DNA of 64,000 nt from Auricularia sp. M13 (Eukaryota; Basidiomycota; Agaricomycetes; Auriculariales; Auriculariaceae), in assembly GCA_037042915.1 (NCBI GenBank), contig CM073193.1, positions 2,666,001 through 2,730,000 of the forward strand, read 5' to 3'. Position 1 is the first letter of the stretch, and the number at the start of each line of letters is the position of its first letter. Below the pieces are notes generated by a model. That model worked only from the letters and a program-made list of their open reading frames with translations, was not told the origin of the DNA and did no database searches. Positions 35,932 through 46,040 of this stretch are shown here, piece by piece. A program made the position numbers and the translations under genes.

Positions 35932-38900
35932 TCATCCATTGGGCTCTGGTACTGCATGCCTGCGAGCTAATGTACATAGTGCGCGGCGAACACGCGGCAT
36001 ATCGTCCTCGACCAACGAGGTCACGCGCTTCCCGCTCAGTAGTGCTGCAACGCATGTCATGACCCACAGCCCACAATCAGAGCCATTGCTCTGGCTCGCC
36101 TCGGCCTGCTTTCCGTGAGTATAATACGACAGGCACTAAAGCTGAGTATGGCTCACCATCATCGGCCGCATTTTCCATTGCGTGGGCAGCGACTGAACGC
36201 AGGGGTCGACCATCTGAGCGTACGCTGAAATTGAGCGGAAATAGCGAAACACAGTCTACGGCGAGTTTGTAAAAAGAAATGCAAGGCAAGATGAAGGGAC
36301 ATACCAGGGCCAGAGCGCGAACTCGGTGTGCACGCGCCAGGCTGTCGAATATCTCGACATACCCATGCCTTGGCCAGACGAGGGCCAGCACCCAGTGCGT
36401 GTTTTGCTCGTTGATTGGGACGATGACGGCCTCGCGCTCCCAGATTCGCATATGTGCGACACGGCGGTACTGCTCCGCCACGCCCATCCCGTCCTGGTAG
36501 CAGGTCATCTCGTACGAACTGAGGACGCAAAAACGATTCAGACGCAGAGGATACTCGCGCGCCAGTGCACACATCGCGAAGTTGATCGCCTCGTCGTTCA
36601 ACCACCGGCCTGGCGTGCAAAGTCGGACCCAGGCATCCGGGGATAGGAGGGTACGCGGGAGATACTGTGTGCGATCTATCCAGATGCCACGCGTAATGGG
36701 CGAATCGTCCGCGGCGGCCGCAAGCTGGTCAAGCTCATGCCAGTGGAAAATGTGTTGCGGTTGAGTCTAAAGATTTTATCAATGAAAACGCGGTAGAGAC
36801 GAGCACGCGTTTCACTCACCTCCACGTAATCGAGGGTTTCAAGCTCCCAGGATGACGCCCGCGCGGGCATGGGACCTTGTACCAGGTTGCTGTTGAATGG
36901 CGTGCCATCTGCAATGTCATCGTCTTCGCTATCAGAGAATTCGTAGCTCGAGTCGTCAGAAATAACGATAACATCGTCGTCATTGTACGGCTTGCGCGGG
37001 CTCGCTGTTCGCGCCATTTCCTCAAGGTCGTCGTCTTCGTCACCCAGCTCCTCGCAATCACTCTCGTCGGACGGGGAGGCGAACTCGCGAACCTCGTTAT
37101 ATTCGGCGAATCGGACGCGCGGGCGAGGAGGAGTTTGCGGTGGCGATGGCTGGGCGACAACGAGATGGTCTCGGACAAGCAGTGGCGGCGGACTCCGAAC
37201 AGTTTCGCGGCAGCCGCGAAGGTCCATCCGCGCGAGCCGATCCCGTTCGCGCTCTAGGAATGGCCTGTACAGAGCATCTGGGTGTACAATTAGTCGTCAG
37301 AATGAATGCAGGCTGTTCATTACACACATCTTTCATCTTGGCAGGCTGCAGAAAATGCAGCCAATTCACGAGCATGCCATCGTAACAAGTTACGCGCTTC
37401 TCGATCCAACCGTGCAATCTCCTCGTTGCACCGCTCCAGTGTTAGGAGGGCGCGGATGCCCTTGCGTACACTGTCATTGACAAGCCAAGCCGGTGCGGGC
37501 CCGTCGTTTCCCGAGATGTATACATCTTGCATGAGCGCATCGTTATTTTTGAGGTGCTTGAGCTCTGTCGAGAGGGGCTGTGGTAGCGGGAAGGAGCTTC
37601 CAATCGGGCGCAGCTTTACGAGCCTGTCGCAAAGATCGTTATAGGTCTTGATTGCGCGTTGTATCGTTGGTGTGCGTTTCTTCATGGCTGCCACTGTACG
37701 AGTATGAATACTAGTGCCTGTAACATGTCAGATGATTGTGGCGGACGCTGGGCACCATTCCATACCAACTGGCATGCCCTTGCCACCCTGTGCACTGTCT
37801 ATAATTCGCCACTCTTGGAAACGACGTTGCAGCATCATGCGGCACGTGCGCTTCGCGTCGTAGGCCTGAAGCAGCACCGCGGTAAACTGCAGACCCATTC
37901 CGTGAATCTCTTCGAACTCGCGGTCAACGTTCAGCGTTGCGTATAACGCCTGGGCCTCGCTGAGCAGCTCAGCCTGCGAGTTTCGAAGCTTTCGAATGCA
38001 CCTGTTGGCGGCCATGGTTGCCTTGCGGGATCCACCACCGAGCGTGCCTTCGGCACTGTTAATCGCATCCTCCAGAGCATCCGCCTGCTCCTGAAGAGTC
38101 AGAACTGCCTTCAAGGCGTTCTTGAGCTTCGTCTGTGGATCTGTAACTGTATCAGATACCTGACCGAATGTGTGAACATTGCCATACGATTGCGAATAGA
38201 GAGCTCGGCTGCACGCTGATTTTCCCATTCAGCGGCGAGGTACTGACGCGAATGGCCACTATCGGCAAGCTGCTCGGTCGCCGTTTTTATCTTTTTCTTG
38301 ATCGCCTTTCGTCGTCGTCTGACCCACTTGCCCTGGTCGCGGCGCATCCGCTGACCGAGACGTTGCAACTGCCGGTCGAGTAGAACAAGACGTCGTCGGC
38401 GCTGTAAAGGAGATGCTGTCGGTATTCCATCTTACGCAGCGACAAGGACATGTTGAACACACCGATACAGCCCTCAATTTCGGGATCATCATTCGTAGTG
38501 CAGACCAAAGGCGCTCCACACCCTCTCCGTCTGTTAGGCCCATACCCCTTTTCATGCGCGGGCTGTAGACCAGCTGGCAGGTCCATTGGTGTGCGTAGGA
38601 GTGCATGGCGGACGTAACGAACACCACACGGTCACTGAAGCCAGGGGCAAGAACGTCATACTGAACCAAATGTTAGTCGCGGTCGCCGCGAAGATGGCAC
38701 AGCGCACCAGCTGCCGTGTCCGATCCGTAATGCAGCCGACATCGTAATAGGCTGCGACGGTTGCGGTGGCTGGAAGATGTTCGGATAACCAGTCAAGGGC
38801 CGTGAGCATGAACTTCTGCCCTTCACCGGCGTCCGTGATGTTCATAAAACACAGCGGCACGCCGTGGCGACATATGAGCGCAAATACGCCCGTGTCGTCA

Positions 38901-40461
38901 AACCGTTCTCCGTTGGCCTTTGCCTTTGACGCTGTCCCGGCAGTGTGTGCGTCTTCGCACGCGTCGAGATCCTCGTCTGGGACGCCACCCGTGTACCGGC
39001 CGCGGGGGCGCTTTCCTGCTTCTTCCAGACGCGCTTCCATGGCTGCAACACGCTCTGGTGACAGCTGGTAGACGCCTCGATACTTGAATGGTGGACAATC
39101 GCCTGCCTTGAAATCGTGGCGCTGCGAAAAGTTTGCATCGCCCCCAACATGAATGTCACACCCCCTGCAGGAACTTAGTATTAACCCCCAAGCTGCAGGA
39201 CGAAAACCTACTCGTCAACCCCGCGCCCAAAATGTTCCTCGTCGAAGCACATCGCACAGCAGGATACGAGATAGCTGCTGCAGCGATTCCGATTCGCATT
39301 TGGACCCTCGTAGGCAGGCCGTTCAGCTCGTGGTCGGGTATCGTCGGTCGCCTCCAGAGGACTGTCACGCCCACTGGGTGTGCGAGAAACCGCAGGTCCG
39401 TGAGGAGAATCTGGCGGTGTCTGTAGCCCAGTGTCGTCCGGCACTGCTGGCTGCTGGCGCTCCTGGTCGAACGTTGCCCATGCGTCGGCCCAACGCCTCT
39501 TTGCGCTCACAATGTCCTCGACATCGTTTTCAATCTGGCTACGAAGAATGTCGTACCATTGAATTGCGTATTGCATTGGGCGGCGGTACCCCTCATCAAT
39601 CATCCTGCCCTGTGAGGTATTAACAGAATCCATCAGCGCTGGACGACACTCACCTTCGAATCCTGCAACTGAAACCCAAGATCGTTATGAAAGCCGTGCA
39701 ATGATGCTGCGGCAGCCATAGCTGAGTCTGCAGAATGGAACCAGAGATGGTAATAGAAGTCAAGTAATTTTGTGGAAAATGCATACGGCGGGAACTCTGG
39801 GGAGGATGGGAAAAAGCCACGAGCCACGAGCTGCTCGGCGAGGCCATTGTGTGGGCAGCAAAAGAAATGCTGCTCTGTGTAACCTGAAAGCGTCTTGGTC
39901 AGGTAATCATGTATTCAGGAAATGGTGCTTACGATCCCATTCTACGCATAGAACACGACGCAGACTTTCCCGGCAGCCAGGAGCACTACAACGCGTGTGT
40001 TCATGGGGCTGACGCCCAGCCATAAACTCTAGTAGTGGCTTCCGAAGTCTTGGTATAAGCTCGTCCCATCGTGAATATAACAGCGCCTTCTTGACCGTTG
40101 GAACCCGTCTGACCCGCCGTCCACGTCGAGGCGGGGGCATATTCAGTTTGAAAACCTGTTGCACTCTTGGCTCAGGCACGTCTGTCTCGTCGGCCATGAA
40201 GACATCCTCGTCGACCACTGCAGGACGAGTGGGTGCTGTGGGCTGGCGATTGACGGTAGTTGCTCTTGATTGTCCGCCGTCTGCTGGAGGGGTGGCTGGC
40301 GCTGGCACGCGGTTTTGTCGTGCAAGTGGTCGGGCGATTTTATTCTTGAATTGCAACACTCGGCGACTTGGTGGAACGATGTATACGCCGTGAGTGGCCG
40401 CCCTGCGTGCGTACGGAGCAGTGCGAAGGCGGAATGGCATGACGGATTGAATGTCTTGCAT
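35932..40461 (-). CDS. CxC-KDZ transposase fused to Ulp1/C48 protease domain
   Basis: A gene with roughly ten introns, about 1,300 residues. Start ATG at 40461 (MQDIQSVMPF); an in-frame ATG at 40668 adds a low-complexity leader. In order: an N-terminal cysteine cluster (HTRCSAPGCRESL near 40005), then the KDZ core with likely catalytic acids in GDANFSQRH (near 39138), YDVGC (near 38740) and DGEGVERLW (near 38520). Around it are family blocks such as LVARGFFPSSPEFPP and AMHSYAHQWTCQLVY. Coiled helical regions and GIRALLTLERCNEE follow. After an acidic linker comes a Ulp1-like domain: WLNDEAINFAM (near 36595), His in NTHWVLAL (near 36395), Asp in EIFDSL (near 36345) and Cys in NGSDCGLW (near 36075). 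The frame runs through splice sites from KDZ to Ulp1, so they are one protein. It should cut and join the element ends and may remove SUMO from host proteins. Confidence 0.85.
38661..38707 (-). other. 47 bp transposase intron built around a palindrome
   Basis: Right-copy counterpart of 2850-2896. It holds TCGCGGTCGCCGCGA between the donor and a CTAAC branch-point-like motif. Confidence 0.65.
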
Positions 40462-41208
40462 GGCGGGGGCAGCGACAGCGAAGGCGGGTTGCTCGGGATT
40501 TTCGGATACAGCGACGAAAAACTGCGAAAATGGTTTCCGGCCCCGGAAGAATCCCTGCCCAAGTCCTTCGCCGCGGCGACCGCAAGATGCCGTCACCGGC
40601 GGGAGGCACGCTTGCGCTCGCGGTCGCCGCGAGGAATGTTCAGCTGAATGGAAGGCCAGGTGCTGCATGCGCCGAAGCCAAAGAGCTCAGGTGCAGCCAC
40701 AATTCTATGACACTGACGTTTCCACCTTACTGACAACGATCAGGCACTCGTGCGACATGCGTTTCTTGGCTCGAGCGGTGCGTGAAAGCAGAAGTCCGTC
40801 TCCGCGGCGGCCGCGAACAATCGGTGTTCGATATGCTACCCGGTTCCGATTCGCGGTCGCCGCGAGGTATTCAAAAAAGCGGACGTCCACTGCCCATGAA
40901 GGCGAAGATATTAGTCTGCTGCGCCAGGAGAGATGTCCCGCACCGCGCTCACAGGAGCATTTATGAGGTGGCCGTTCCGAGCAATGTAAGCGGAAAGAGG
41001 AGCGATGCAAAGGTAGGTAGGTGTGCGCGGTATGGGAATAAAAAGTCTGAAGGGAAATGCAGTTGCCAAGATGGGTATGAAGAGAAGTTATGAACAGCAA
41101 AAAGCGTTGGGTCTTGCGCCGAGAGCCGCGTGTCGCGCCACGAGATCGCTGCCCGTCCTCCAGAATGCAACCAGGGCCCACGACGCCCGGTCGCGCGATA
41201 GCGTGCTA
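40462..41208 (-). promoter_or_regulatory. Cyclin-transposase spacer with palindromes (right copy)
   Basis: Mirror of 349-1095 with four palindrome sites at about 40571-40585, 40618-40632, 40802-40816 and 40851-40865. It lies directly upstream of the transposase start and downstream of the cyclin stop. Confidence 0.5.
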
Positions 41209-42105
41209 CTACCACACAGACCGAGAAGTGAATGCGAAGTGTGCGCTGGATGACAAGGCGAGAGACGTCGCGCCCGTGGATGCGCTGGCGGACGAGAACA
41301 TCGACGAAGCGGTCTTCGAGCTCGCTATCGAAGTCGTGTCGTCGCTTGACGGTGGAGTGACAATGACGGCAGACTGAGGCAATGCTGTCGAGGAATGAGA
41401 AGAAGCGGGTGTGTTGGGCGAGTCCGGCGGCGACGGAAGCGAGCCGCGACCGTGCTGCTGGCCGTGCTGCTGGCCGTGGTGCCCGTGAGATTGCGAATGC
41501 GAGTGCAAGTGCGTATGCGACGAAGAAGAAGAGGAGGAAGCCGAGCCAGTTCCGTGAGGCGCGGTGACGATGGGGGGGACGACGGGTGCGCGACGCGGGT
41601 TGTATTCTCGCCGTACCTTGACCTCGAATTCAGCGAGCTCGCACGGGACGAAGTTCAGCTTCCACTCCAGATATGAACACATCTCGCGTTCCATCTGGTT
41701 GATCCCATTCAAGGAGAACATGCCCTGGCCGACGACACGCCAGGACTTGTTCGAGTAGATGTCGTCGCAGACGATCTTGGACGCGATCATAAAGGCGGAG
41801 ATAAATAAACGATGCCCTGAAGAACCTCGAGCAGCGGGAAAGCGCGTTTTAAGGCGCTGGAGCAAGAAGAGCGCCGTAAACGTGACGCAGGAGTGGAGGC
41901 GTGTCCGGTGCAACGCATAAGCAATGAAGTTGGCCAATGGAGGCGCCGTAGGCGGCGGGGCCTGTGCGCCTCCGGGGATGGTAGCAGGCGGCGGGGCGAC
42001 GACCGCAGAGTCCGGACAGTGGAAGAGGGCCAAGATGAACCCTGCGGCCATCTTCGCCGTCTCTTCGTGCCCATAAAACGGATCCGCGGACTGCTGCTGC
42101 TGCAA
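41209..42105 (-). CDS. PCL/Pho80-type cyclin carried as transposon cargo
   Basis: The open frame contains a complete cyclin box (FIAYALHRTRLHS, VTFTALFLLQRLKTRF, RGSSGHRLFISAFMIASK, YSNKSWRVVGQGMF, INQMEREMCSYLEWKLN), about residues 58-165. A Ser/His/Gln/Pro-rich tail follows and ends at 41209. Proteins of this type are known in fungi as partners of Pho85/CDK5-like kinases. The frame opens at 42105 without an ATG, right after a TTTTGCAG that could be a splice acceptor. A candidate first exon starts at ATG 42274 (MSFTRPAF), but I cannot find a donor that joins the frames cleanly, so the N-terminus is unresolved or damaged. The gene lies inside the TIRs, on the same strand as the transposase, and is present in both copies. 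Confidence 0.85.
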   Translation of the reverse strand: MQQQQSADPFYGHEETAKMAAGFILALFHCPDSAVVAPPPATIPGGAQAPPPTAPPLANFIAYALHRTRLHSCVTFTALFLLQRLKTRFPAARGSSGHRLFISAFMIASKIVCDDIYSNKSWRVVGQGMFSLNGINQMEREMCSYLEWKLNFVPCELAEFEVKVRREYNPRRAPVVPPIVTAPHGTGSASSSSSSSHTHLHSHSQSHGHHGQQHGQQHGRGSLPSPPDSPNTPASSHSSTALPQSAVIVTPPSSDDTTSIASSKTASSMFSSASASTGATSLALSSSAHFAFTSRSVW

Positions 42106-42353
42106 AAGACGACGATCAGGGCGACATGCAGTGAGATGTTTGGTGGGACTGTGCGCACTGAAGAAGCAGTCCCAAAGCCTGATGCTGGTGCAGGTGCAGG
42201 CGGCGCCGTTTGTTGGGGTTTTGGAGCCCTCGCGGGTCTGGCGCAGTAGTGAAGGCGGGTCTAGTGAAAGACATATGTATTCCCCTACGTGGGATTTGGT
42301 GTGGGCGTGCGGTAGGTCACACCCAGACCGTCGGTGGTGCAGTTCGAAAGCTC

Positions 42354-42500
42354 ACGCGGCCGCCGCGAAGTAAGTCTACGCGGCTACCTCCGTGATTCTC
42401 GCGGTCGCCGCGACGTAATACTCGGCCTCCTCCGTTATTCCTGCGGTCGCCGCGACGCTGCTTCACTTTGGTACAGTTGGCTCTGCGGTCGCCGGGACCC
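42354..42500. repeat. Palindrome array near the other KDZ end, 42-45 bp spacing
   Basis: Four sites start at 42354, 42399, 42441 and 42483 (spacings 45, 42, 42). The second is a perfect TCGCGGTCGCCGCGA and the others have one to three changed bases. The array lies upstream of the cyclin gene, so it could serve as its control region as well as a transposase site. Confidence 0.8.
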
Positions 42501-43331
42501 GCCACCCATGAACGTTAATGCAGTAATTCAACCCTGAAAGCATATGCACGATTTGCCTTAGTCTGTAGTTTTTGAGGCTAACCTGGTCTTTCATCTTCTC
42601 AATAGGTAATTCTCCGGTGTATTTTGTTGTGTGAAAGATTGTGCACGAGCTTTTCTTTCATGTTGCTTCAAGCAGGACATTCCTCAAACAACAGGCTGCA
42701 CGTTCTTGGTGATCTCCACTCACGGCTTCAAGTGCTGTTTTGCTGCTTCTCGACCGCGACTCGATACACCTTACGTAGATTTATACGGCCTGCAAAGCCG
42801 TCACCTGCGACGGATCTGAATCATCTGGACGTCGCGGCGGCCGCGACGATAAGGAGCGGACATCGCGGTGCAACCGCGGCGACCGCGAATGAACGTTTCG
42901 CAATGAATAGGAAAGAGTATTTGGACCTCAACCGAAGTATAATTGGAATTGCATTGCAAAAACGTGCAATACAAACAAATGCCACGTCTGCCATTACCCC
43001 TGCGCAGTGTTCTCGCGTTGCGTGCTGCTTTAAAGCACCGAATATCCGCATAAGGCACGCTCTACAACGATCCAGTCGAGGGGAATGCATTTCCTGGCAT
43101 GTGGCATGCTCTCACGGCGGCCGCGAGAGGTGATTCGTGTCAAGCATGCTTCAGGATATCATCTTCTGCGTGCCAATGTACTGCGCAAACGATAATGCTG
43201 CATTGTATATGCCAGAAATAACGAGCAGTCTGGCGTTGCATCCCATCGCACAGAAGCTCATCTGCTAAGCTCCGTTATTCGCGGTCGCCGCGGCGAGCCT
43301 TTGGTCATCAGGGAATGATGCTTTGTGGCGC
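42501..43331. promoter_or_regulatory. Palindrome-rich terminal region upstream of the cyclin
   Basis: No gene is seen here. It contains a pair of sites exactly 42 bp apart (42833-42847 perfect, 42875-42889), single sites at 43112-43126 and 43279-43293, and one unit of the subterminal repeat (TTTTTGAGGCTAACCTGG, about 42569). The site at 43279 is 53 bp from the palindrome inside the TIR, the same distance as at the opposite end of the element. Confidence 0.65.
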
Positions 43332-43449
43332 TATCGGCGGCCGCGGTACCTGTTTGTGTGTTGGTGATGTCATTTGATGGAGGCCTTGGGTCAGCCATCA
43401 CTGGTCTCGGCTAGCACCCCGAGGGGTCCTAAACAGATTGCCTGGGGTG
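43332..43449 (-). repeat. Terminal inverted repeat of right KDZ copy (cyclin side)
   Basis: Reverse complement of 27247-27364, ending CAGATTGCCTGGGGTG. The target duplication follows immediately. Confidence 0.93.
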
Positions 43450-43457
43450 GTCACGTC
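43450..43457. repeat. 8 bp target duplication of right KDZ copy (right side)
   Basis: GTCACGTC, identical to 27239-27246. Confidence 0.92.
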
Positions 43458-44095
43458 CAGGCGCAGCGACCGAACCATCGCGACGCGGTCCTCCAGCGTA
43501 GTAGAGCGTACGCAGTCGGGTAGCTCTTCGCCCTCAACCGCATGATACATGCCGCAGGTGTCCAGATTGACGAGCTCGCGCCGTTCGCGGTAGTCGTAAA
43601 CCAACTGGGCGAGCGCGTCCTGCACATCTGGAGCCTCGTCCCAAGATCGTTTGGTGGGGTCGCTGACGCTGTCCTCGTGACTGGGATTCTTCTCCTCCGC
43701 TGGATCTTCATCCCCTGCGTCTACGATATAACCGCGCCCGTCCACGTCCGCGAAAGTGCTCTGTGGCACTTCTTGGAAGCGCGCTGTCATATCCGTACCA
43801 GGCGGTGCGCTGATGCCTCGGTACGACGCCTGAATAACTGTTACGTCGCCTTCCGCAGGTGAAGGGATCCGTGAAAAGAACGTGGCCCGGCCACGTACGC
43901 CCGTATTGGGCGCTGACCCTTCGGGAGGTCGCCCCCCAGCGTGGGCCTGCGCGGAACCTCGTCCTTGCGCCGTGGCCGATGTCGACATAGGTGTAGCGGG
44001 CTCGGCGGACCTTTCGGCGCTGACCGGGTGTGAGATTTTTCGAATTATAGCTGCTGAGGTCTAGCGCAAAAGCTGTTCCCCAAATTGTCCACCTC

Positions 44096-44404
44096 TGTAA
44101 CGAGCCTCCTTAGGATCGTTAAGGGTCCGTGCGGGAACAGCTAGCTTGAGCTAGGACGCGCGGCAGCTGTCTGAGGTGTGGGCGACGTCCGACGTCCGCG
44201 TCGGACGTTGCGAGGGCGTAAGAGCGCGGGATGCGCGTGCGTACGCGATACGGGCTCTGGAGTCCTGCGATTCGCGTTTCCCGGTTCGCGCAGCGGGCGA
44301 GAACGAGAACGAGAATGGGATTTTGCAAGACGAGGTAAAGAAGGCCAAACAAACCTAGCGACGAATACATGAGGCTCGGAGATATCCTACTAGTGCCCGT
44401 TACA
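44096..44404 (-). repeat. 5' LTR of retroelement A
   Basis: On the minus strand it begins TGTAACGGGC and ends CTCGTTACA, giving the short inverted terminal TGTAAC/GTTACA typical of LTRs. The gag frame starts 107 bp downstream. Only one LTR is in the window, so the ends rest on these motifs and on position. Confidence 0.65.
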
Positions 44405-45060
44405 GGCTAGAGGAGGACGCGCCCCACGGTCATCGTAGCCACGGTGGATCCCGATCAGATAAACCGTGTCTTGCTTCTTTGAATGTAGTGCAGGGGGCTT
44501 CGTGCGGTGATGTGAGAGTCCGGGCTGTGCTCCCCAGATTGCGGCGCGTTCTAAAATGGATAGGGCTGCATCACAAATGGTCAGTCATCCAAATTGCGGG
44601 GCCCGTTGTAGTCTGGACGGAGTAGAAGCGCAGTTGTGCTCATCTTTTTTCTAACATACTGCGGGCGCGAAGGGAATATCCCCGGCATGAGCAGGCCAAC
44701 GCGTCACACATCGAGATCATGTTTCTGCTGGCCGCCCCACCGAGGTGGCCGCGTGATTGTGTCGTGGGTGCGCGTGTTCGCATGAGCAGCAGGATGATGG
44801 TGGGGTGGAAGTAGGCTTACGGTCGGCGCCGGAGCGTCGGAGACTAACAATAAGTCCGAAACCCCGGTCTTGAACCGATCCAGCATCATGAATCCGCATT
44901 TTTGCCTTCTGCGATGGAGCAGGCGGCCTGCAGGGGCATTCTGGGGACATGATGTGCAGGATACGAGTCTGGTGGCGTGGCAGCTTGCGTCGAGAGCTAG
45001 ACATTGATTCACCACTGGCTACATAAGTTCTACAGCTCGGCGGCGGCAACGGCGTCATGG
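44405..45060. other. Host flank of element A, no gene seen
   Basis: About 650 bp of non-coding sequence without recognisable repeats or RNA genes. Confidence 0.4.
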
Positions 45061-46040
45061 TCAGATCTTGCTCTTGTCCGGGGACCAGAATACGAAACTC
45101 TCCTGCCGTGCTAGGAGGGCGTTGTATTCTTGCGCGTCTGTTGTGCCTTGAACAGTCCTTTCGTGGCGGCCTCTGCACGCAGGTTCGGCGGTCCAGTGTT
45201 TGAAACGGCCGGCGTTGCGGGTGAAGCTCCTCCCGCATCCGCCGTGGCATCTCTTCCTTTTTTCCTCAGGCAGAGGAGGGTACTTCGTCTGTTTTCGGCT
45301 GAGACGCTCTGGCTTCGTGACACGGGGACGCGAGCTGAGCAAATGCAGGCTGGTCGGCTCCTGTTTGGCAATGAGACTGCCATCGGATGGCGTGCTATGG
45401 TCGACATCGTCTGCAGCCAGTTAGGACGGGCTGATTGGCACGTAGGAGGGTACAGCGTACCCTGCAGCTCGTCCACGTTTTCGAGCTCGTGCCCGGGCTG
45501 AGGAAACCGACGTGGTTGATCCGATATCGATTGCGGGTGACTGAGAGAATCCTCCAGCCACGGATTCCACTTCGCTGCAGAGCGTTTGAGATTCTCAAAG
45601 TCGTCCACGGAGGGGGGAGGAAGAGCAGCCAGTGCCGCAGGAACTGGGAGTCTTGATACTACGGTCTTTTTGTGGTGTCCGCGCACGCGCTCCAACTCTG
45701 GGATATGAGTCCTCGGGGAGGATTGGCGACAGAGAGCCTGTCGAGCCAGCATGAAGGTGTTGGGCGAGTGCCCAGGAGGGTCGAGGGGAATTTTAAACCG
45801 CGAATTCCCGCGGCGTCTGACTTTCTGTTTTGGGTGCTCGATTTTTACTGGTTCGCTTAAAGCCGGCGAGGCGCCCACCTCCTGCTCAAAGAGAGGGGTC
45901 GGCGCGGGCGCTATGACCAGTTCTGTTACAGTGTCACTGCATCCCGTCTTATAGACGGTAGATATGGCGCGGTACAGGGGCTCTTTAACAGAGTTCTGGA
46001 GAGGACGCGTCGGCTGCGATCTGGGGTGACGCCAGGACTT
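45061..46040 (-). CDS. Hypothetical protein with zinc-finger-like block, structure uncertain
   Basis: A coding-like frame without ATG runs on the minus strand from about 46040 (KEPLYRAISTVYKTG) through 45878 to about 45350. The most convincing end is in another frame (45342-45061), with RCHGGCGRSFTRNAGRFKHW and a following Cys/His, reminiscent of a C2H2 finger. An intron or a frameshift must separate the two. The gene may be a remnant. I do not recognise the family. Confidence 0.35.

Larger units (their letters stand above)
27247..43449 (-). mobile_element. Complete KDZ-type DNA transposon with cyclin cargo, 16.2 kb
   Basis: The ends are 118 bp inverted repeats (27247-27364 and 43332-43449) flanked by the 8 bp target duplication GTCACGTC. 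Read on the minus strand the layout is: TIR, palindrome region (43331-42354), PCL-type cyclin (42105-41209), CxC-KDZ transposase fused to a Ulp1-like protease (40461-35932), spacer, large unknown gene (34639-29271), 42 bp phased palindrome array, degenerate subterminal repeats, TIR. The transposase gene looks intact in all its blocks. The large gene has two one-base losses near 29671 and 29691. The element inserted into the gag gene of LTR element A. Confidence 0.93.
43450..44404 (-). mobile_element. LTR retroelement A: 5' LTR and start of gag
   Basis: This is the upstream end of element A. A 309 bp LTR (44096-44404) is followed on the minus strand by about 107 bp of leader and an open frame beginning at 43988 (MSTSATAQGRG). 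The frame is interrupted at 43450 by the KDZ insertion. The piece is Ser/Asp/Glu-rich with no recognised domain. Other parts are at 24942-27246 and 14307-16331. The 3' LTR would be left of the window. A fossil, interrupted by three large insertions. Confidence 0.75.

Noticed and set aside
1-41557. One giant palindrome made by inverted duplication
   Set aside because: The similarity stops exactly at transposon ends (14306 and 27247), the right copy has its own 8 bp target duplication, and the centre is a different element. Two separate insertions explain it better.
42624-43133. Plus-strand open frame in the terminal region
   Set aside because: It crosses two palindromes, has no protein-like features and lies in a non-coding end region.
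27247-43449. Polinton or other capsid-bearing element
   Set aside because: The transposase is KDZ, there is no polymerase B, packaging ATPase or capsid-like gene that I can recognise, and the protease is a Ulp1 domain within the transposase.
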